Notes under the pieces: model-generated | Told to the model about the DNA's origin: nothing | Seen by the model: only the letters and a program-made list of their open reading frames with translations | Database searches by the model: none | Made by a program: the position numbers and the translations under genes | Shown: positions 55,907 to 62,853 of the stretch, one piece after another | Layout of the letters: each line of letters starts with the position of its first letter | Numbering within the stretch: the stretch's first letter is position 1 | From: Lachnospiraceae bacterium AD3010 | GTDB taxonomy: Bacteria; Bacillota; Clostridia; Lachnospirales; Lachnospiraceae | Reading direction: 5' to 3' | DNA length: 64,000 nucleotides | NCBI GenBank assembly: GCA_000622025.1 | Contig: KK211388.1 | Span: 229,807 to 293,806, forward strand

Positions 55907-56470
55907 TCATCCCGCCTCACGAACATCTTCCATTTTCAGATCCCGATTGTAGGATTGCAGCTTTACAAGTGATGCTCCAAATCCCATTGAAGCTCCGGAT
56001 TCCTTATCAGCTATCTGTCTGGCTTTCCTTTCAAATGCACCGGCAAATAAAAAACTCATATGTGAGGTATCTACAACCACAGTTCGTTCTCTATCCATGC
56101 AATCTCTGGGTTTCTCTATAAACTCAACCTCTCCGCCATGTATTACAGTAAGGAGTTCCGACTGAATAGATTCACTGACATTCTCTCCGGCGCTTGAAAC
56201 ATGTGGGGAGAACAGCTTGTCGCATTCATCCAGAAAGATCAAAGGATATACCTTTCCATTATATGAGTAAGGGTTATGAACTTCGCGAAACAGGGAGCTC
56301 ACCTTTTTATCTCCCTTCCACCCATCACAGGTCAGGTTCGAAACATCCCTTATATAGACAATATCCGGGAAAGTTGCCTTAAGGCTCTCAGCGATAAAGG
56401 ATTTACCGGATCCCGTGGGACCCGCAAGGAGCCCCACAAATCTGTGTCCCTGAAGATGCTGATACATCAT
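55907..56470 (-). CDS. AAA+ core fragment of the ClpX-like gene
   Basis: 187 residues from the double ATG at 56470, without a ribosome site. Holds Walker A, Walker B, the pore-1 loop and the MGFGA docking loop, but lacks the sensor-2 domain, which continues in the same frame after the TGA. See the pseudogene entry; independent function is unlikely. Confidence 0.6.
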   Translation of the reverse strand: MMYQHLQGHRFVGLLAGPTGSGKSFIAESLKATFPDIVYIRDVSNLTCDGWKGDKKVSSLFREVHNPYSYNGKVYPLIFLDECDKLFSPHVSSAGENVSESIQSELLTVIHGGEVEFIEKPRDCMDRERTVVVDTSHMSFLFAGAFERKARQIADKESGASMGFGASLVKLQSYNRDLKMEDVREAG

Positions 56471-56768
56471 TACAGCAATTTTTTACAGGCATCTTCCTGA
56501 TTTACCACACATTTGTCCAATTAGTTTTTTATGTCCTGTGGCGTGAGAGAAAGATAATCCTTCACCTTACTATTCCGCTTTTCCGGACCCACATATTCAT
56601 CTGAAAACCATGGGATAAATGGTTTCTTTGCTTCGTGCAGATGATCCGTCATACGATTGTCTCCTTCTTTTGTTTCATTAAGTCTTACCCGAAATCCGGA
56701 TAACCTATTATTATGATCAATCAGCTCACTAATACGATACCAGAACCAAGGATTATGCTTCGTAAATT

Positions 56769-57320
56769 TTACGAACGGATACTTGCATGAACTGTCTTGC
56801 ATATTTCAAGCGGATCATCCTGTTTTCCGGCGTTGTCGAGAGCCTCAACAAGCGGACCCACCTCGTCAGGTGAAACAAAATACATTGGTCTGGGATTCTC
56901 GTCGCTTTCATCCATAGCAAAAATGACCGCTCTTTCTATATGCTTCCTGATCTCACCAACAAGCAGTGCCGGATCACTGCACCCCTTACCCATAAATACT
57001 TCCTGTATATTCCAACCCGCATCCCTTATGGGCGTCATCACCATATCCAGAAACTCGTCAGACAGCTGGTTATTGCTCTTTGTTACCGCACAAAGCCTGA
57101 CATTAATCTCTCCGTTACCCTCGGGATTATTGTCATCATTCCGGCCGTTATCGTCCTCATATTCACAACCCACCTTCGCATCATGCCGCGTGGGAACACA
57201 TACATAACCATCCCCATCAACGTATGATCCGGGAACTTTTTCTGTGATTACTCTTGCGAACATGCTCTTAAAATCCTTATCCGCTCCTTCCGGAGTCATC
57301 TCTCTCTTTTCATCACTCAT
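56769..57320 (-). CDS. Unknown protein of the accessory region
   Basis: 183 residues from MSDEKREMTPEGADKDFKSM (ATG at 57320, AGGAGG before it). An acidic Asn/Asp-rich loop (EYEDDNGRNDDNNPEGNGEI) interrupts a mixed alpha/beta protein; no membrane segment. The gap 56653-56768 to the ClpX-like start contains no clear gene, although an in-frame extension of that gene is open there. No family recognised. Confidence 0.65.
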   Translation of the reverse strand: MSDEKREMTPEGADKDFKSMFARVITEKVPGSYVDGDGYVCVPTRHDAKVGCEYEDDNGRNDDNNPEGNGEINVRLCAVTKSNNQLSDEFLDMVMTPIRDAGWNIQEVFMGKGCSDPALLVGEIRKHIERAVIFAMDESDENPRPMYFVSPDEVGPLVEALDNAGKQDDPLEICKTVHASIRS

Positions 57321-57375
57321 AACCGCCTCCTGATATTTGTAAATTCCTGATAGCTGCAACGAAAGTAATTCGCAT

Positions 57376-57771
57376 TTACCGGTTGGAAACTCCGGTCATA
57401 TATGAAATGAAGCATGCGAAATCCCCGATCTTTTTCCTGTCATCTCCCAGTTTTTCGCGCCAGGTATTATCAATGCCTTCATTTCCGGCAATCCTCGAAA
57501 GAACATTTATCGATGTGATAAACGAATTGTGCACAAGGGATCTTCTTCCGTCATCATCCGCTTTTTCTTCACGGCTCATAAATTCCCAGTCATTACGAAT
57601 CTTGGTATATTCTGCTGCTTTTTTCAGGCATTCATTCCAAAAATCCATCTTATCCTCCAGCCGGCATTTTTCAAAGCTTGCAGCCATCTCTTCATATATC
57701 TGAAGAGCATCTTCAATCTTCAGGCTGTTTCCGGTAGGATGTTTCAGGTATTTCTCATACGTATGAATCAT
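57376..57771 (-). CDS. Unknown helical protein, DUF3232-like
   Basis: 131 residues, ATG at 57771 with AGGAGG before it. Almost all helical; the stretch DDDGRRSLVHNSFITSINVL followed by SRIAGNEGID and KKIGDFACFISY resembles the conserved RRRAHNALI...GDFA pattern I associate with DUF3232, a family of unknown role. No signal peptide. Confidence 0.6.
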   Translation of the reverse strand: MIHTYEKYLKHPTGNSLKIEDALQIYEEMAASFEKCRLEDKMDFWNECLKKAAEYTKIRNDWEFMSREEKADDDGRRSLVHNSFITSINVLSRIAGNEGIDNTWREKLGDDRKKIGDFACFISYMTGVSNR

Positions 57772-57837
57772 AGTGGCCTCCTGTGTTCATCAGCAACTCT
57801 GTTTATATGTGTCTGTGAAAATAATACCATAAAACCT

Positions 57838-59049
57838 TTATCTGTTCCTTACAGAACTATAAGGTACAAATTTTTTCACAAGTTCCGCCTGCCTCCCCTT
57901 CTCAATAAAGTATGCACTGTCATTAGGCATATACAGTATCTTTTCCGGAGTCTTGTTTGCTCTGGTACCGATATAACCCGCCGTTTCCAGATTCTGGCTT
58001 CCGAGATAAAGTATATGGTCACAGTTATCCATTATGGTTTCAGCGTCTTTCCCGTACATACCTGTCAGCTGTGTTAAACTCTGAAGGATAAGGCTTACAG
58101 AAATCTCCCTTGAACGAATTGTTGATATTATCTTGTCAAAATCCTCTATCCTTGCTGAGGCAGCAAAATCGTCCATAATGATCCTTACCGGGACTTCGAG
58201 TCGTCCATCCTGTCTTGAATCCGCTTCTGAAACCAGCACCTGCAGAGCCTGGGCGTAAAAGATATTGACCAGAGCATCAAATGTACGGTCAGTATCGGAA
58301 ACATTCAGGAAAAGAGCCATTTTCTTCCTTCCAAGATCCCGGAGATCAATGCTGTCATCTGAACCGAAAATATGCTTAGCCTCTTTGAATTCAAATGGTT
58401 CAAGGGCAATATTGACAAACGATTTTATACACGCCCAGGTACGTTCGGCAGGAACATCTGATTGCAGCTCATTGTATTTCCTGGCCGCAAAACTATCCGG
58501 GTTTTCTTTAATCCATTCAATAAATGCCAGATCCCCGTTTGGCTTTAACATTGCATTATGCAGATCAGTGATAGTTACCATATTCTGTTCAGCAGAAGGC
58601 ATATTTTCCAGACAATAGCATATTAGAAATGCAATATATGACCTTGCTGAAAAATGCCAGAAAGGTTCGTCCCCCGAAGCAGTGCACTGAACCAGACTGT
58701 TTGCAAGAGTGAGAATATCCTTCTCATAAAAGCTGCCATCTCCGTATCTTCTGATATGCGACAAAGGATTATATACACAGGATCTTTCAGGCTGCACCAG
58801 GTCAAGTATCTTGACCTCATATCCTTTCTGTCTGAGTTCCTCCGAAAAATTCCTGTAAAGCTGTCCCTTGGTATCCGATACCACAATACTTCCTTCAATA
58901 TTCTGTATATTTGGTATCACATATCCCCCCGTTTTACCCGAACCGGAGGAACCGATCACGAGATCGTTATTATTCATTCCCGTCGACCTTGTATCATTAC
59001 TTACAGTGATACTCTCTGCCAATACCCTTACACCAGATGATCTTTTCAT
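57838..59049 (-). CDS. TraG/VirD4-type coupling ATPase lacking membrane segments
   Basis: 403 residues from MKRSSGVRVLAESITVSNDT (ATG at 59049, GAGAGGA 8 bp before). Walker A is VIGSSGSGKTGGYVIPNI, then VVSDTKGQLYRNFSEELRQK and VKILDLVQPERSCVYNPLSH; Walker B is VRIIMDDFAASARI, and SLILQSLTQLTGMYG follows, all VirD4/TraG features. Coupling proteins usually carry an N-terminal membrane domain and exceed 550 residues; both are missing here. Five bp after clpP, so cotranscribed. Suggests a conjugative or mobilisable element. Confidence 0.88.
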   Translation of the reverse strand: MKRSSGVRVLAESITVSNDTRSTGMNNNDLVIGSSGSGKTGGYVIPNIQNIEGSIVVSDTKGQLYRNFSEELRQKGYEVKILDLVQPERSCVYNPLSHIRRYGDGSFYEKDILTLANSLVQCTASGDEPFWHFSARSYIAFLICYCLENMPSAEQNMVTITDLHNAMLKPNGDLAFIEWIKENPDSFAARKYNELQSDVPAERTWACIKSFVNIALEPFEFKEAKHIFGSDDSIDLRDLGRKKMALFLNVSDTDRTFDALVNIFYAQALQVLVSEADSRQDGRLEVPVRIIMDDFAASARIEDFDKIISTIRSREISVSLILQSLTQLTGMYGKDAETIMDNCDHILYLGSQNLETAGYIGTRANKTPEKILYMPNDSAYFIEKGRQAELVKKFVPYSSVRNR

Positions 59050-59054
59050 AGTCT

Positions 59055-59651
59055 TTATCCTCTCTTTCTTAAAGTATCCCATGTCGCTATTTCCGTGGCC
59101 AGTCCGAAAGCAACAGCTTCTTCAGCGTTATAATATGTATCATCGGCTGTCGCTTTATAAACCTCTTCCATGCTCTTTCCTGTTTTTACGGATATTATCT
59201 TCGCAATAACTTCCCTTGTCTCATTCAGCTTATCCAGTTCATGCTGTATCTCATGAGGCTTCTTTCCACTCATATCCGCATGTCCATAACTTGGATCATG
59301 TATCATGAGTCTGGTATGCGGCAGCATCTGCCTTTTATCTCCGGCCAGGAAAAGGATCGCTCCCATACTTGCTGCGGTTCCGATACTGACTGTCCTGATG
59401 GGAGCCCTCATCATCGTCAGGTAATCATACACCGCAAGGCCACTGGTAACCTCTCCGCCGGGGCTGTTGATATAAAGCGTTATCTCAGCCTCATCATCTT
59501 CTGCTTCAAGAACCATTAGTTCTTTGATCAGTTCATTTGCTGTCTCAGGGTTAACTTCCTCTGTAAGAAAAATCTCTCTGTTTAAGAAGAGTTCATCCTC
59601 GAGAGCTACCACATCCAATCCTCTGACCGTCTCTTTGATAATTCTTGCCAT
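59055..59651 (-). CDS. clpP: ClpP-type serine protease
   Basis: 198 residues, AAGGAGAG before the ATG. Triad in place: Ser in GTAASMGAILF, His in RLMIHDPSYG, Asp in ADDTYYNAEEAVAFG. INSPGGEVTSGLAVYDYL is the usual substrate-strand region. The N-terminus lacks a long propeptide. Chromosomal clpP normally lies with tig, clpX and lon; here it sits between unknown genes and a coupling ATPase, so it is an accessory copy. Its likely partner, the ClpX-like gene 2.4 kb downstream, is broken. Confidence 0.94.
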   Translation of the reverse strand: MARIIKETVRGLDVVALEDELFLNREIFLTEEVNPETANELIKELMVLEAEDDEAEITLYINSPGGEVTSGLAVYDYLTMMRAPIRTVSIGTAASMGAILFLAGDKRQMLPHTRLMIHDPSYGHADMSGKKPHEIQHELDKLNETREVIAKIISVKTGKSMEEVYKATADDTYYNAEEAVAFGLATEIATWDTLRKRG

Positions 59652-59679
59652 TTCTTATCTCTCCTTTCTTTCACTCATG

Positions 59680-60423
59680 TTAAAAAACACTTTCGGTTTC
59701 TTCATTTGCATAATCCCAGGCTATCATCTCATTCCACCTGATCACGATCCGCGACATCGCGTCTTTACCTCCGTATGCCATAACAAAGGGATCCAGCAGC
59801 ACCTGCTCAACAATTTCATATAGTGAAAGCATTTTCTCTCTGTAATCATCAATATTTCTCCAAACCTTCCAGGAGAAATCCCTTAATCTCATGGCATCCT
59901 TAAGTATCTCGCCGATATTTGCCGTATGATCTCTGATCCTTTTATTTACCGGTATGCGCAAATTCTTCCTACATAAATCCAGAACCTTTTCCTTTATGAT
60001 GGCAATATCTGCATCAGGATCCATACTTTTAAGACATTCATAATAAGTATAGATATTCAATCCCAGAAGCTGCTTTAGGACACAGATGCTGTCCGCTCCC
60101 TTTGTAAGTATTTCAGCAATAGATGACAGAAAAAAACGCCTGTACTCATCCGCTGTATACACATAACCTTTTAACGTTGAATCATCAAGACTGCGGATCA
60201 TAACAAATGTTTCTTTCATCGTCAGATCACCCAGAATGAATCCCGGAAGATCTGACATATACATCAGTTGATAAAAGACTTCTCTCCGGGCAGAGTGACC
60301 CGTGTTATCAAGAATAGTTCCAAGCTTCATCTCAGAAAACTCATCCAGTATTTTCTTTGCTTTAACAGGATCATCAATACAGCCCTTATTTGCTGTTTCA
60401 CATATTTCCCGTTTTGTGATCAT
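59680..60423 (-). CDS. Unknown helical protein of the accessory region
   Basis: 247 residues, ATG at 60423 with AAAGGAGT upstream; 28 bp before clpP, so probably the first gene of the clpP-coupling ATPase transcript. All-helical appearance (AKKILDEFSEMKLGTILDN, KDAMRLRDFSWKVWRNIDDY). No signal peptide, no recognised family. Confidence 0.7.
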   Translation of the reverse strand: MITKREICETANKGCIDDPVKAKKILDEFSEMKLGTILDNTGHSARREVFYQLMYMSDLPGFILGDLTMKETFVMIRSLDDSTLKGYVYTADEYRRFFLSSIAEILTKGADSICVLKQLLGLNIYTYYECLKSMDPDADIAIIKEKVLDLCRKNLRIPVNKRIRDHTANIGEILKDAMRLRDFSWKVWRNIDDYREKMLSLYEIVEQVLLDPFVMAYGGKDAMSRIVIRWNEMIAWDYANEETESVF

Positions 60424-60461
60424 ATTCGCATGACTCCTTTCTCATTTCCTGATCTACATAT

Positions 60462-60506
60462 AAATTACCAAAAACAAAAAATACCGCGCGTAAAATTTAC
60501 GCGCGG
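60462..60506 (-). terminator. Strong intrinsic terminator
   Basis: CCGCGCGTAAA (60484-60494) and TTTACGCGCGG (60496-60506) form a perfect 11-bp stem about a single central base; on the minus strand TATTTTTTGTTTTTGG follows. It separates the transcript ending at 60529 from the clpP group. Confidence 0.9.
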
Positions 60507-60528
60507 CCACCCTTCAAGTCGAATTCTT

Positions 60529-61704
60529 CTATTTACTTTTTCTTTTTGAACTTTCCTTTATAACAGAACGCTTTTCCCTGTATTGTCTTAGTGCCTCATC
60601 CTTCCTCTGCTGTCTCTCGTTCATTACTTCTGCCATTTCATCCGGAGGGATAAAAAACCTCAGGAACCTTTCCATATCGCTGTCTTTTATTTCCTCCGAA
60701 ACAGGCTCATGGAGTATTTCATATCCATTGTAATCCCGATAACCGTTTTTAATCTTTCTATAATCTTTTATTGCTTCCCCCAGATCATTATATTTTTTCC
60801 CTCCGTTCTCAATAAGGTATGACATCCTTAATCTGTTTTCAATGATTTTGTCCCTGTTATCCACCGGCTGCTCTACAATATATTCTCCGAAATTAGTATC
60901 AAAATCAAACCTTATACAACAGAAATAGCATTTCCCCCTGCCCTTGCTATTTTGATCATTGATAATATCTCCGCCGATTATGTATATCCCGAGTCCCGTA
61001 TCAGTATCAATATAAACCGGGACAAAAACCAAATCTCCCTCACCAAGCCCGATATCATTCAAAAGCTCGTACAGTTCCATACAGTCATTAATATAATCCG
61101 GGTCTTCAAGCCTGTCCGTCAGCTTAACACTGTATTCAGTGCCCATAGCTTTACCTGTTGATTTTTTATCTGTGCTTCTTTTTTCTTTAATATAGGCGAA
61201 CAGCATGTCCAAAGAATAATCATTCCGCCTTCCACCGCCGATATTATCAGGACATCCGATATCAAAAAAATAATTTCTTATCTCCTCGTCAATGAATCTG
61301 TTACATAACCCGTCAACAAGTCTTACCGTAATACTCTCCGGGGGCAGGCTGTCACCCTTTAATTCACGTTTGACTTCTTCTGTTATCCTTTTACTTATTT
61401 CCTTTTTGCTCAGGGTCCCTCCGTCATCCCCTGATAAAATGACTGCCATTTCGTCACGGGAAAGCGACCCAAGATACCCTTCAATCACACTGAACAGTTC
61501 GCTTCCCCGGATCTGCTTTTCTTTATAGTTCCTGTAGCTTTTCTGAAGAGATACGTACCGGCTGCTTTTTGTCTTTTCTCCCTTCCTTTCAGCTTTTCGC
61601 TCTTTCTTTTCCTTAAAGAACCTGAAGATAAAGGATTCCGTATGATTATTGCTATAGTCATCATATATCGCTTTATAAAAATCGATCCGGGAATTATAAT
61701 CCAT
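60529..61704 (-). CDS. Unknown charged protein of the accessory region
   Basis: 391 residues; the ATG at 61704 overlaps the preceding gene by 11 bp, with AGGAGGAGAA before it. The first 80 residues are rich in Lys/Arg/Glu (EKKERKAERKGEKTKSSRY); the middle has a beta-rich part (LVFVPVYIDTDTGLGIYIIG); the end is again basic (REKRSVIKESSKRKSK). No family recognised. It may contact nucleic acid, judging only by the basic ends. Confidence 0.7.
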   Translation of the reverse strand: MDYNSRIDFYKAIYDDYSNNHTESFIFRFFKEKKERKAERKGEKTKSSRYVSLQKSYRNYKEKQIRGSELFSVIEGYLGSLSRDEMAVILSGDDGGTLSKKEISKRITEEVKRELKGDSLPPESITVRLVDGLCNRFIDEEIRNYFFDIGCPDNIGGGRRNDYSLDMLFAYIKEKRSTDKKSTGKAMGTEYSVKLTDRLEDPDYINDCMELYELLNDIGLGEGDLVFVPVYIDTDTGLGIYIIGGDIINDQNSKGRGKCYFCCIRFDFDTNFGEYIVEQPVDNRDKIIENRLRMSYLIENGGKKYNDLGEAIKDYRKIKNGYRDYNGYEILHEPVSEEIKDSDMERFLRFFIPPDEMAEVMNERQQRKDEALRQYREKRSVIKESSKRKSK

Positions 61705-62683
61705 TTCTCCTCCTGCTCCTTTTGATAGCTGCCTGAAGCTGGGCGCTTATGTCATCAAGAGCGGATAACTCATCCACCACAGCCTCATCACTTACACAGA
61801 TTGAAAGCTTTTTATCATACATGAAACTATATATCATGCTTCCTATGCGATCATACAGATCAGGATGTTCCACCTCAAAATACAGTTCCCTGTACTTTCG
61901 GTACATCTCCGTAAATCTGTCAACATCCTTAAACCCTTCCTTAAACCTGTCCCAGTCAGGGCGGTTTAATCTGTTTATTCTATCGACTTCTTTCCGGTAC
62001 TCCTCATCCTCCATACCAATGTCAGCGGTATTTCCTTCGGATCCCTCGTTGATCGGTTTGACATTTACAGCGTCTGCAATATCCTCACATTCCCTGCTAT
62101 ACCATTCGTCATTTCTTTTTTCATAAAGAGCAAAAATCCCGCTCTCGCCGAAAAACCTTTCAAATCCATCACTGTCCAGCGTCCTGTAATCCTTTCCCGT
62201 AAGCCAGACATAAAAACTGTCCATAGTAATGAAGAAGCTGTTTTCTTCGACAGATTCATCTATACTCCATGGATCATCGAAAACCTGGTACTCAAAAAGC
62301 ATCAGATCGTCCAGATTTTCAATCCGGTAATCCATCCTGTCACAGTCAACCAGCTTCGCCTTATTTAAGATATCCTGAAAGGTCGAACATGGCCTGAATC
62401 TGTCATACATATCAAAATAGTATATTCTGTCATTTGCAAAACACCTTAAACTGCAATACAGAAAGGCCTTATAAAAGCCGGCTTCCTTTCCCTTTAATCC
62501 TCCCGTTCTCAAGAGCTCATTAATGAAGCCCACCGCCTTTTTTTCAGAAAAATTACCTTTGGCATCATTAATATAGGGCAGTATGGAAATATCCGTGCCC
62601 CTGGCCGCAGCGCACAGTTTTTCCAGACGTTTTTCTATCTCTGAACGGTTGTAATCGTAATCATATCTGTCATTTACATCCAT
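61694..62683 (-). CDS. Unknown protein of the accessory region
   Basis: 329 residues, ATG at 62683 with GAGGGG 8-10 bp upstream. Soluble, rich in Asp/Tyr/Arg; the pattern RFRPCSTFQDILNKAKLVDC and several SFYVWLTGKDYRTL-like strands do not match a family I know. Translationally coupled to the next gene (11-bp overlap). The two appear to be partners. Confidence 0.7.
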   Translation of the reverse strand: MDVNDRYDYDYNRSEIEKRLEKLCAAARGTDISILPYINDAKGNFSEKKAVGFINELLRTGGLKGKEAGFYKAFLYCSLRCFANDRIYYFDMYDRFRPCSTFQDILNKAKLVDCDRMDYRIENLDDLMLFEYQVFDDPWSIDESVEENSFFITMDSFYVWLTGKDYRTLDSDGFERFFGESGIFALYEKRNDEWYSRECEDIADAVNVKPINEGSEGNTADIGMEDEEYRKEVDRINRLNRPDWDRFKEGFKDVDRFTEMYRKYRELYFEVEHPDLYDRIGSMIYSFMYDKKLSICVSDEAVVDELSALDDISAQLQAAIKRSRRRNGL

Positions 62684-62853
62684 TTACTTAGTCCCCTCAC
62701 ATAAGCCTTTCAGGTAACAGGTGCTGTAGTTATTCCCTTTTGTTCTTGGAAGATCGGAATTCCTGATCTTTTTTGGCACAAAGTTTCCGGGCATTTTCAA
62801 GAGCCAGATAAACCTGCCGGACGTTCTCCCTGTATGTCCGGGGTTTATTGTAA

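Larger units (their letters stand above)
55625..56652 (-). pseudogene. ClpX-like AAA+ unfoldase gene with two in-frame stops and one frameshift
   Basis: Starting at MTDHLHEAKKPF (ATG at 56652, AAGGAG 8-10 bp upstream), the translation aligns with ClpX by eye across three breaks: LTPQDIKN, TAA (56523-56521), LDKCVVNQEDACKK, a six-A run (56484-56479) where seven would restore frame, VMMYQHLQGH to EDVREAG, TGA (55909-55907), then MTEMCGRIEKIV. ClpX has PTPHEIRN-x-LDDYVIGQEQAKK and DLIKFG-x-IPEFIGRL at the same places. Walker A is GPTGSGKS, Walker B LIFLDECDK, the pore loop GWKGDK for GYVGED, and MGF replaces the ClpP-docking IGF. The zinc-binding domain is absent. An intact clpP lies 2.4 kb upstream. 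Confidence 0.75.

Noticed and set aside
55907..55909. Selenocysteine at the TGA of the ClpX-like gene
   Set aside because: The aligned ClpX residue is hydrophobic, TGA is an ordinary stop in neighbouring genes, and two further lesions break the same gene.
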